The notes beneath the pieces were generated by a model, which saw nothing but the letters and a program-made list of their open reading frames with translations, was not told the DNA's origin and did no database searches. The position numbers and the translations under genes are program-made. From Streptomyces pseudogriseolus (GTDB taxonomy: Bacteria; Actinomycetota; Actinomycetes; Streptomycetales; Streptomycetaceae), in assembly GCA_002154585.1 (NCBI GenBank), contig MUNG01000067.1:1-38968 (forward strand): 38,968 bases of DNA, given 5' to 3'. Positions 15,501-23,572 of this stretch are shown here, piece after piece; positions within the stretch are counted from its first letter, which is position 1; every line of letters begins with the position of its first letter.

Positions 15501-17177
15501 ATGACCACCCACGTTCAAGCCCCGCACGACTGGCTACTCACCGCGCCCTGGTGGCACTGGCCCCGCCAGGGCGTCCCGCCCGCGCAGACCGGGCCCGCGC
15601 TGCAGAAGTACGCCATGCCCGGCCTGGTCGACGAGTTCCTGGCCCATCCGCAGCGCCGGCTCGTCTTCGACGAGACAGCCGACCGCGGGCCGCTTCCGTC
15701 GGCCGGGCCAGCGCGGTTCGTCCCCGTTGCCGGCACGCAGTTGCGCAAGCTGTACCTTGCCACCCATCACCGCCACTATCTGGTAGCCGTCGAACTGCAC
15801 TGCGACCGGCCCGGCCTGCCCAGCCCGCGCCGTGACGAGGTGTGCGAGGCAGGCTTCGTGGTTCGGCGCCGCCGAGCCTCGGTGCCGGCGACCGCGACCG
15901 GCGAGGCACGGAAGATGCTGCGTGACCTCGCACTGGCACGCGCCCGGCTGGACGCGGTGGACAAGCGGCTGGCCCAGGCCCTCCGGGCAGGCAGCACGGG
16001 CCTTTCCCGGTGTGACGGCCTGCTGGAACAACAAGCCACCGCCGCCCGGAAGGTCGATACCCTCCGGGCCGCCCTCCACCAGTGGGCCGAGGCCGTCGGC
16101 GTGGATCGAGCGCTGGACGGCTGGCGGCCGCTGTCCGTCGGCGCCGACGGACAGCTCGTGCCCCTGCCGGAGCGTCCCGGCGCAGACCTGCGGCCGCTGC
16201 CGGGACTGGGACGCTGGGAGCAGGTGAGTGAGCTGCCGGAGGACGTCACCGAGGCGACGTTCCCCCTCTATCCGCTGGTACCGGACCCAGCGGACACGGA
16301 GCACGACGCCGCAGGACGGACGCTCTACTTCGGCATCGTCCCAACCAGCACACTCGACCTCGAACTGCTCCCCGCTGCCGGAGCAGCCCCCTCCGGCGAA
16401 CCGTCGGCGGACCGCGCGCCACGGTTCGACGACGCGTCGGTCTACGAAATCCGATGCTACGTACGCCGGCACAACCCCGCCTGCCCGCGCAAGCCCGGAG
16501 AGCGCGACTGCCACGGACCGCTGACCTGGAGCGAGCCGAGCGAGCCGTTCCGCCTGGCCGGCCCCCTCGACCCACGCGGCACCGCTCACCGCCCGGTGAC
16601 GATCAGGATGCCGAACAAGGCGGATCTGCAGACCGCCGCCAAACTCGGCGCCGGTATCGGCGGGATCAGGGTGGGCACCCCGCCCGACATGCGTTTCGAC
16701 AAGGTGATCGGAGGCGGCTACCAGATCTGCTCGTTCTCGATCCCCTTGATCACGATCATCGCGACGTTCGTGCTGCGCCTGTTCCTGCCGATCGTGGTCC
16801 TTGCACTCGGGTTGTGGTTCCTGCTCGCCCTCAAGATCTGCATCCCGCCGAGCATCGCCGTCGATGCCGGTCTGGAGGCGGAACTCGCCGCGAAACCACC
16901 GGACTTCGAAGCCGACGCGGCGTTCGAAGCCAACTTCGGGGCCAAAGTCAACGCGGCGTTCGACGCGTTCGCCGGCGCCATCGCGACATCGACCACAGAC
17001 GCTGGCCTCAAGCCAAAGGACATGGACGATTTCGGCGACCGGCTCAAGAACCAACCGACGGCCGACCGGTTCCGTATCGCACGCTCCGTGGCCCGCGGCG
17101 CCCACGCATTCTCCGCACCCGACGACGACCTGCGCTACGAACCCCGAGTGGAGCGCAAGGAGGTGTTCACAGCGTGA
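15501..17177 (+). CDS. CIS-operon protein with a hydrophobic hairpin and coiled coil, function unknown, 558 aa
   Basis: Starts ATG 15501, seven bases after the spike gene. Residues about 135-200 (ARKMLRDLALARARLDAVDK, RLAQALRAG, AARKVDTLRAALHQWAEAVG) look like a helical coiled coil. A beta-type domain follows (about 250-385, with CYVRRHNPACPRKPGERDC containing four cysteines). A strongly hydrophobic segment at about 414-446 (IPLITIIATFVLRLFLPIVV, LALGLWFLLALKI) can form two membrane helices in a hairpin. The C-terminus is acidic and helical. CIS baseplate parts are normally soluble, so a membrane segment is odd. It could be a membrane anchor, a tip-region protein shielded inside the particle, or a pore-forming cargo. 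A membrane adaptor has been reported for a Streptomyces CIS; I cannot tell whether this is related. Confidence 0.7.
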   Translation: MTTHVQAPHDWLLTAPWWHWPRQGVPPAQTGPALQKYAMPGLVDEFLAHPQRRLVFDETADRGPLPSAGPARFVPVAGTQLRKLYLATHHRHYLVAVELHCDRPGLPSPRRDEVCEAGFVVRRRRASVPATATGEARKMLRDLALARARLDAVDKRLAQALRAGSTGLSRCDGLLEQQATAARKVDTLRAALHQWAEAVGVDRALDGWRPLSVGADGQLVPLPERPGADLRPLPGLGRWEQVSELPEDVTEATFPLYPLVPDPADTEHDAAGRTLYFGIVPTSTLDLELLPAAGAAPSGEPSADRAPRFDDASVYEIRCYVRRHNPACPRKPGERDCHGPLTWSEPSEPFRLAGPLDPRGTAHRPVTIRMPNKADLQTAAKLGAGIGGIRVGTPPDMRFDKVIGGGYQICSFSIPLITIIATFVLRLFLPIVVLALGLWFLLALKICIPPSIAVDAGLEAELAAKPPDFEADAAFEANFGAKVNAAFDAFAGAIATSTTDAGLKPKDMDDFGDRLKNQPTADRFRIARSVARGAHAFSAPDDDLRYEPRVERKEVFTA

Positions 17178-17590
17178 CCGGCCTCTACGGCGACCGACTG
17201 AGCCGCGGCTGGACGTTCCCCGTCGAGCCAACGCCCCAACGCGGAACGATGGACCTGGCGAGCGGTGCCGCCCTGGTCCGCCAGTCAGTCCGGATCATCC
17301 TCGTCACCGAGCCCGGCGAGCGGCTCATGCGCCCGGACTTCGGCTGCGGGCTGCGCCAATTCCTGACAGCGCCGAACACCCCGGGCACTCGGGCGGCGAT
17401 CGCCCGCGCAGTGGAGGAGTCGCTGTCAACCTGGGAACCGCGGATCACCCGGCTCGCCGTGGACGTCAGCCCCGGAGAGGATCCGGCACTGGCCCTCATC
17501 ACCGTGGCGTACACCCACGTGCGCGACGGCAGCCCCGGCGGCCTGCGGATCGCTGTGCCCGTCGGCACGGCCCGGACGGCGGGGGCCTGA
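17174..17590 (+). CDS. Baseplate wedge protein, GPW/gp25 family (Afp9-like), 138 aa
   Basis: GTG start in a GTGA overlap. Reads MTGLYGDRLSRGWTFPVEPT, then GAALVRQSVRIILVTEPGER, LMRPDFGCGLRQFLTAPNTP and ALALITVAYTHVRDGSPGGL. The VRQSxxIILxTEPGERxMRPDFGCGL core is the signature of gp25-like lysozyme-fold wedge proteins that nucleate sheath assembly. Length normal. Baseplate J follows two bases later. Confidence 0.93.
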   Translation: MTGLYGDRLSRGWTFPVEPTPQRGTMDLASGAALVRQSVRIILVTEPGERLMRPDFGCGLRQFLTAPNTPGTRAAIARAVEESLSTWEPRITRLAVDVSPGEDPALALITVAYTHVRDGSPGGLRIAVPVGTARTAGA

Positions 17591-17592
17591 CC

Positions 17593-19794
17593 ATGCCGTT
17601 CCCGCCGCCCGCACTCGACGACCGCTCCTACGACGACCTGCGCACCGAACTGCTGGAACGGATCGCGGTCTACACACCCGAGTGGACCGACCGCAACCCC
17701 AGCGACCCCGGCATCACGCTACTGGAACTCGTGGCGTTCCTCGGCGAGAAGCTGCTCTACCGTTTCAACCAGATCCCCGACGCCACCCGAGCCTGGCTGC
17801 TGAGATTGCTCCGGGTGCCACTGCTGCCAGCCCAGCCCGCGCGCGGGCTGGTCGCCTTCACCCCGAGGCGGCGGCGGCCCGACCGGACCCCCGACGCCGT
17901 CGAACTACCCGCCGCAACGGTCATCGCCACCGGCGATGTGCAGTTCGAGACCGAACAGGACGTCACGGCCCTTCCAGTGCACGTACGGGCGGCGGCGAAG
18001 ATTGCCGCCGCAGCGCCCAGACATCCCGATCTGGTGGCCGCCGCCGAGGCAGCGCTCGACGCCCATGGCCTCGGCAACGACGAGGCCCCCGTCTTCTACC
18101 GCGCCGCAGTGCTCGCCGACGACCCGACCGCGCCGGGAGCCATGCCGCTGGACGTGCCGAAAGCGGTCGACGGCGTCCTGTGGCTTGCTGTGCTCGCCAA
18201 CGACGCCAAGGACGTCGAGGCACTCAAGCACGCCGATTCCGCACTCGCTGGAGCCGAGCTCAACCTCGGGGTGGCACTGGCCCCGCAGCTGCCGGACATG
18301 TTCACCGTCGAGCCGTGCCCCGGCGCCGGAGGACAGCTCGACGGCCCGGTGCCGCAGGTGGAGTGGCAGATCTCCACGATCGACCGGGAAGACGGCGGTG
18401 AGCCCCGCTACGAGACGCTCGAGCTCTTCGCAGACTCCACCAGGGGCCTGCGCCGCGACGGGGTGGCACGGCTGCGCCTGCCCAAAAAGCTCACCAGACT
18501 AGGGGTACCGGTCCCCGACGCCCCGGACGCCGCGGGCGTCGGTGCGTACCCGCCCGCGCTGGACGGCGAAGAGGCTGTGCTGTTCTGGCTGCGAGCCTTT
18601 CCGCTCGCCAGCGCCCCCGAAATCCCGCAGCTACGCTGGGTCGGCGCCAACGCGGCCGAGGTAGTCCAGGCAGTCACCGCCCAGCCGGAGTACCTCGGCA
18701 CCGGCACCGGCATGCCCAACCAGCGCTACGCCTTCGCCCACCGGCCCGTACAGCCCGAGGCGCCCCCGGCGGTCGTCGAGGTCGAGGAGAACGGCATTTG
18801 GCGGCCATGGCGGCGCGTCGAGTCATTCGCCGCCAGCGGCCCCGAGGACCGGCACTGGACGCTGGACGCGGACGCCGGAGAGGCCGGGTTCGGCGACACC
18901 GTCCGCGGACGCGCTCCGCAGATCGGCGAACGGATCCGGGTACTGCGCTACCGCTACGGAGGCGGCGAGCAGGGCAACGCCGCCGCCAAGTCCCTCACCC
19001 GGCTGCCCGGCGGGGAGCCGGTCACGGTGACCAACCCGCTGGCCACCGAGGGCGGCACCGCGGCCGAAACCCTCGAGATGGCCATGGATCGGATCCCCGG
19101 CGAGTTCCGGCGGCACGACCGGGCCGTGACCGCCTCGGACTTCGCCGAGCTCGCCGCGCTCACTCCCGGCGGAGAAGTGGGCCGCGCGGAATGCGTGCCG
19201 CTCTTCCACCCCCCGACGAAGACACTGGGGGCCGCAGGCGTAGTGACCGTCGTGGTCTGGCCCCGCCAGGATCCGGTCCACCCGGACGCCCCAACCCCCC
19301 AGCGCGGGCTGCTGCGCCGGGTCTGCGCCCACCTGGACGCCCGCAGGCTGGTCACCACAGAGCTCTACGTGGTGCCACCGGCCTATCGGAAGGTCGCCGT
19401 CTCCGTCGGGATCTCGGTCAAGCCCGGCTACAGCGCAGACGCGGTACGTCACTGGGTCGATCTGGTCCTCCGTCAGTACCTATCGCCGCTACCGCCGTAC
19501 GGGCCGGAGGGCAGCGGCTGGCCACTGGGTCGCCGCGTGCACGGCCCGGAGCTGGAGGCAGCGGCCCTGCAAGTCGAAGGGGTCGAGTACCTGACCGGCC
19601 TGGACGTGGCGCAGCAGATCGACGACGGCACATGGACTCCCGGCACGGTCGTGCTCCAGACGTGGGAGGCCGTCGAACTGGCCGCGATCGCCGTCGTCGC
19701 CGGCGACGCACCGCCACCAGTCGGGGAGCAGCCCTCGCCACCTCCCACGTCCGGCACCCCCGTACCGGTACCGATCCCGAGCGAGGAGTGCTGA
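17593..19794 (+). CDS. Baseplate J-like protein (Afp11-like), 733 aa
   Basis: Begins MPFPPPALDDRSYDDLRTEL, then NPSDPGITLLELVAFLGEKL and LYRFNQIPDATRAWLLRLL, the characteristic start of the large putative baseplate assembly proteins in CIS clusters. Around residues 425-465 is AGEAGFGDTVRGRAPQIGER, IRVLRYRYGGGEQGN. The region EFRRHDRAVTASDFAELAAL (about 505-525) and the C-terminal VAVSVGISVKPGYSADAVRH match the gpJ wedge fold. The C-terminus is a Pro-rich tail. It forms the baseplate wedge with gp25 and tail protein I. Its TGA shares a base with the next ATG (TGATG). Confidence 0.92.
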   Translation: MPFPPPALDDRSYDDLRTELLERIAVYTPEWTDRNPSDPGITLLELVAFLGEKLLYRFNQIPDATRAWLLRLLRVPLLPAQPARGLVAFTPRRRRPDRTPDAVELPAATVIATGDVQFETEQDVTALPVHVRAAAKIAAAAPRHPDLVAAAEAALDAHGLGNDEAPVFYRAAVLADDPTAPGAMPLDVPKAVDGVLWLAVLANDAKDVEALKHADSALAGAELNLGVALAPQLPDMFTVEPCPGAGGQLDGPVPQVEWQISTIDREDGGEPRYETLELFADSTRGLRRDGVARLRLPKKLTRLGVPVPDAPDAAGVGAYPPALDGEEAVLFWLRAFPLASAPEIPQLRWVGANAAEVVQAVTAQPEYLGTGTGMPNQRYAFAHRPVQPEAPPAVVEVEENGIWRPWRRVESFAASGPEDRHWTLDADAGEAGFGDTVRGRAPQIGERIRVLRYRYGGGEQGNAAAKSLTRLPGGEPVTVTNPLATEGGTAAETLEMAMDRIPGEFRRHDRAVTASDFAELAALTPGGEVGRAECVPLFHPPTKTLGAAGVVTVVVWPRQDPVHPDAPTPQRGLLRRVCAHLDARRLVTTELYVVPPAYRKVAVSVGISVKPGYSADAVRHWVDLVLRQYLSPLPPYGPEGSGWPLGRRVHGPELEAAALQVEGVEYLTGLDVAQQIDDGTWTPGTVVLQTWEAVELAAIAVVAGDAPPPVGEQPSPPPTSGTPVPVPIPSEEC

Positions 19795-21992
19795 TGGACA
19801 CCGGCAGGACCGCCGCCATCGCGGTAGCCGCCCAGTGGCTCCGGTGCGCGCACTCCGGCACCGCTCTGACGTCCGACGACGACGCCGTAACACTGGAGTG
19901 GCAGATCCCGGCAGCCGAACCAGGCGCGGGCAGCGGCACCGCACCGGCCGGGCTGGCAGTCGGCCCCGACTGCACCGCCTACCACGCGGTGCCGGAGGAG
20001 GGGCGGATCGTCCGGGTGCCGTGGCGGCCGGGCAGCCAGCTCACTGCCGCGCGGTCCGGCAACGGGCGAGGCGATGAGGACCTCACCGAAGACCTGCTGG
20101 TGCCCACGCCCCTATCCGGCCCACCGTCCGGCCATTTCGCTCCAGCACCAGGCACCCCCGTGCGGCAGGTGCGGGCAGTGGCGCTCCTGGCAGACCCGGA
20201 CGGCCGGCTGACCTTGCTGGACGCTACCGACGGTTGCGTGCTCGTCCTCGATCTGGCCGAGCATCGCCTGGTGCGCCACCTCCGGCCGCCCGGCACCCCG
20301 GTCGACCTGGCGGCTTACCGCAACGCTGCCCTGGTGGCCTGCGCCGAACCGGACGCCCCACTCTGGCAGCTGGGACCGCTGCGCCCGCCCCGCCCGCTCC
20401 TCGTGCCGGACGGCCCACGGGCCGCGCTGCCCACTGGGGCGGTGCCGTCCCGGGTAGCCGTCGGGACAAGCGGCGAAGTGTGGCTGCTCTGGCGGGATCC
20501 ACAGGGCAGCGGCTGGGCCGTGCCGGTCGCCGACGACCGTACGGAACGGGTGATCGGACCGATTCCCGGGGCGACAGACCTGGAGCTGGACGGCACGGCC
20601 GCCGTGGTCGTGGCCGGCCCCCCGCAAGCCGACCTGCGCCGGTTCACCTTCCGCGACGGCAGAGTCGCCGAGGAGCGGCCACTGCGGGCCCCCACGTACG
20701 ACGGACGGGGACTGGTGCGCACCCCTGACGGCCGGATCGGCTATTGGGGCGGCAAGGGCGTGCGGACGGCGTTCGAGGCGCGAGTCCGGTTCGGGACCAA
20801 GGGCTGGGTCGACACCTTCGCGCTGGACAGCGGAGTGTACCGGCAGCGATGGGGCCGGCTGTTCGTGGATGCCTGCCTGCCGCCGGGAACGTCGCTGGCG
20901 GTGGGGTTCCTCACCGCCGACGACCTTCCCACGGAGGACGGAGTGCCGCAGCTCCCGCACAGGCCGCCGTCCAACATGCACACCCCCCTCCTGGGCCTGC
21001 CGCCCGGCCCGCCGCTGGCGCCGGCCGACGACGCGGAACGGCTCTTCGGCCGAGACAGCGGCAACGAGACGGACGGCGGGCCAGCAGAGTTCAGCGCGCT
21101 GTACCGGCGTGGCCCCCGGGAGGTGCCCTGGTCCCGGCGGGACGCCTCCGACCCGTTCGTCACCTACGAGGCTCCGGTGAACGCCCCGCCCGGACGCTAC
21201 CTGTGGTTGCGGCTCCTCCTCACCGGAACGCCCCAGGCGGCCCCGCGGATCCAGGCACTGCGGGTCGAGCGTTCCGGTCACCGTCTGCTCGACCAACTCC
21301 CGGGCATCTTCTCCGCCGAGCCGCGCGCGGCAGCGTTCCTGGACCGCTTCCTCGCTCTCGTGAGCGGCCCGCTCGCCGACCTCGACGCCCTGGCTGCAGA
21401 ACGGCAGTTCTTGCTCGACCCGGCGGGCGCGCCACCGGAGTTGCTGCCCTGGCTCGCCTCCCTGATCGGGCTCACCCTGGACGGGCGATGGCCCGAGCGA
21501 ACACGCCGGACCATGCTCGCCGAGGCCGTGGACCTATTTCGGTCCCGGGGAACATCCACGGGGCTGAGCCGCATGCTGGAGATCTACCTCGGAGTGGCGC
21601 CCGTCCTGGTCGAACGATTCCGCTTTCGCAACCTAGGCGCGGACCAGAGCCGGGGGTCCGCCGCAGCGGGCGGCGCGTTCGCCGACTACGCCCACCGGTT
21701 CGCGGTGGTCGTCCCGGGTGCGCTGTCCGACAAGCAACTCGCCACAGTCCGGCACCTGCTCGACCTGCACCGCCCTGCCCACACTCTGGTCGAGGTGTGC
21801 TCGGCCGACAGCGGTGCCCGGGTCGGCGCTGGGTGGCATCTCGGACTCACCTCGGTGGTCGGCAGGGGCAGCGGTTTCCAGCAGCTGTCCGTCGGTGGCG
21901 CGCTCGGTCGGGACGCGGTGCTCGGCCGGCCGAGCACCGGGCTGCCCGTCGGTGAAGGACGGATTGGCGCGGACGCGAGGGTGAAACCATGA
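19794..21992 (+). CDS. Tail protein I-like baseplate protein with a beta-propeller-like N-terminus (Afp12-like), 732 aa
   Basis: The first about 490 residues are beta-rich with repeated short strands (AVALLADPDGRLTLLDATDG, VLVLDLAEHRLVRHLRPPGT, SRVAVGTSGEVWLLWRDPQG), suggesting a propeller-like domain. From about residue 495 comes the CIS/phage tail protein I domain: LLDQLPGIFSAEPRAAAFLD, LASLIGLTLDGRWPERTRRT and FRSRGTSTGLSRMLEIYLG. The protein links baseplate wedges and can hold fibres. The extra N-terminal region is typical of CIS versions compared with phage P2 gpI. Ends in an ATGA overlap with the next gene. Confidence 0.88.
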   Translation: MDTGRTAAIAVAAQWLRCAHSGTALTSDDDAVTLEWQIPAAEPGAGSGTAPAGLAVGPDCTAYHAVPEEGRIVRVPWRPGSQLTAARSGNGRGDEDLTEDLLVPTPLSGPPSGHFAPAPGTPVRQVRAVALLADPDGRLTLLDATDGCVLVLDLAEHRLVRHLRPPGTPVDLAAYRNAALVACAEPDAPLWQLGPLRPPRPLLVPDGPRAALPTGAVPSRVAVGTSGEVWLLWRDPQGSGWAVPVADDRTERVIGPIPGATDLELDGTAAVVVAGPPQADLRRFTFRDGRVAEERPLRAPTYDGRGLVRTPDGRIGYWGGKGVRTAFEARVRFGTKGWVDTFALDSGVYRQRWGRLFVDACLPPGTSLAVGFLTADDLPTEDGVPQLPHRPPSNMHTPLLGLPPGPPLAPADDAERLFGRDSGNETDGGPAEFSALYRRGPREVPWSRRDASDPFVTYEAPVNAPPGRYLWLRLLLTGTPQAAPRIQALRVERSGHRLLDQLPGIFSAEPRAAAFLDRFLALVSGPLADLDALAAERQFLLDPAGAPPELLPWLASLIGLTLDGRWPERTRRTMLAEAVDLFRSRGTSTGLSRMLEIYLGVAPVLVERFRFRNLGADQSRGSAAAGGAFADYAHRFAVVVPGALSDKQLATVRHLLDLHRPAHTLVEVCSADSGARVGAGWHLGLTSVVGRGSGFQQLSVGGALGRDAVLGRPSTGLPVGEGRIGADARVKP

Positions 21993-23572
21993 CCGACGCG
22001 GCGATCGACCGATTCGCGGTGCGCTGGCGGCTCCCCGCGCCGGAGCTGCGCGAGGACGCGACGGCGCTGCTCGACGCGCTGCTCGAAGACGTCCTCGACG
22101 AGGCGATGGCCGGGTTGGTGGCCGCGGACGAACAGGTGGCGATCGCATCGGTACGGGTGCCACCCATGCACGTCCACGCAGGCCGCACGGGGGAGACCGC
22201 GAGTGCGTGGGCGCGGCAGGTCGTCTCGGCTGTCGCCGAGCAGCTGGTGACGGGCGGACCCTCCGTGGTGCGCTATCCCAACCGGCCCGCCGCTCTGCTG
22301 GATCTCACCGTGCGTGCCTGTGCCGGAGACACCTCGATGGTCTGGGCGTGGCGCCGACTGGGGCTGTGGCCGACCGCCACAACGGCAGAGAACGGTGCCA
22401 CCGGCACCGTCGCGGACGCCGTAACCGCCGCACTGGCCGCGGAGGTGACGGCGGTCGCACCAGTACTCGCCGCCGTGGGCAGGCGAGGAGTGCTGCCGCA
22501 GGTGGTCGCGCTGCTCGGGCCGGAACGCCTGGAGCGGCTCGCCGCAGCGGCCTGGCAGGCACTGGGCGGAGCACCAGAGGAGGTCCACGCGGCAGGCGCG
22601 CGAGATGTCCCGAGAGGTGCGGCGGATCCGGACGCAGCCGCAGGGGAACGGTTGGTGGACCGCCCGACCCCGCCACCGCCTGGAGCAGCGCTGCCGGGGG
22701 GCCTCGGTTACGTCACAGCGCTCCTGTTGGGCTCGCCGCTCGGCACCGCAGCCTCCGCTGCCCACGGCGCCCGCGTCCGCGCCGCGCTGACCGCACTCGC
22801 GCTCGTCGATACGGATCCAGGTCGGGTGGCCTCCGACGGTGCTGCCGTGCTGGGCCTCGCCCTGCGCGAGCCTGCCGCGCGGGAGCAGGCTGTGCCGGAG
22901 CCCGACCCGAGGGCCGAGCCTCCAGCCGGAGCGACCGCGGATATCCCAACGGCACCCCCGCGCGAGGCAGGGTCCCTGCCGGTTCACGCCACCGGCAGTG
23001 CGGCGCGGACGTACTCAACTATGGCGGTATCGGGGGCCACCGCGAACGCCGGACTGCTCTTCTACCTCCACCTGGTCGCACCCTTTATGTGCCGCAACGG
23101 CGCTCCGCCGAGCTGTGCGCCCCTGTTCGAACTAGGAGGGCTAGGCACCCGCGGGGCGATGTATGTCCTCGGCGCTGAACTGCTGCGCCGTTCGGCCCCG
23201 AAGCTACGCGCCCCGGAGCCAGCAGACCCGGCGTTGCTTGCCTTTTGTGGCCTTTCGCCGTCGGCAGAGCCTCCAGACCCGCTCGGCGATGCCGACCATG
23301 GCGCCGTCCGGCGCGAATCAGCGCGCCTGGTCGACCGAACAGTTCGCGAGCTGCGCCACCGGCTGGCCGGCCGGCCTCCGGCCCGGCTCCCGCAGACCAC
23401 GCTCATCGCCCATCTGCTTCACCGGCGCGGCGAGATCACCGCATCCCCGGGCTGGCTCGAGGTACGCCTCGACCTCGACGACGTCTCGGTCGACCTGCGC
23501 GCGGCCGGCCTCGATCTCGACCCCGGTTGGCTGCCAGCTCTCGGCTGCATCGTGAGGTTCCGCTATGCCTGA
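21989..23572 (+). CDS. Probable CIS tape-measure protein (Afp14-like family), 527 aa
   Basis: The N-terminus (RFAVRWRLPAPELREDATAL, LDALLEDVLDEAMAGLVAAD, VAIASVRVPP) resembles the start of the contractile-injection-system tape measure family, in which a strand of the form xxLxLRFxL precedes a helical hairpin. The C-terminal part (TANAGLLFYLHLVAPFM at about 350, later DPALLAFCGLSPSAEPPDP and LPQTTLIAHLLHRRGEITAS) matches the family's conserved tail. At 527 aa it is short, with a low-complexity Pro/Glu/Ala middle. In Afp-like systems this protein sets tube length. The assignment rests on pattern recognition. Confidence 0.65.
   Translation: MTDAAIDRFAVRWRLPAPELREDATALLDALLEDVLDEAMAGLVAADEQVAIASVRVPPMHVHAGRTGETASAWARQVVSAVAEQLVTGGPSVVRYPNRPAALLDLTVRACAGDTSMVWAWRRLGLWPTATTAENGATGTVADAVTAALAAEVTAVAPVLAAVGRRGVLPQVVALLGPERLERLAAAAWQALGGAPEEVHAAGARDVPRGAADPDAAAGERLVDRPTPPPPGAALPGGLGYVTALLLGSPLGTAASAAHGARVRAALTALALVDTDPGRVASDGAAVLGLALREPAAREQAVPEPDPRAEPPAGATADIPTAPPREAGSLPVHATGSAARTYSTMAVSGATANAGLLFYLHLVAPFMCRNGAPPSCAPLFELGGLGTRGAMYVLGAELLRRSAPKLRAPEPADPALLAFCGLSPSAEPPDPLGDADHGAVRRESARLVDRTVRELRHRLAGRPPARLPQTTLIAHLLHRRGEITASPGWLEVRLDLDDVSVDLRAAGLDLDPGWLPALGCIVRFRYA

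Noticed and set aside
15534..17231. 565-aa minus-strand open frame
   Set aside because: It is antisense to the 558-aa hydrophobic CIS gene, which has the right codon bias and overlaps its neighbours properly.
18798..19793. Upstream extension of the tail protein I frame
   Set aside because: This reading is Arg/Gly-rich shadow of the J gene; the ATG at 19794 gives the normal TGATG overlap.
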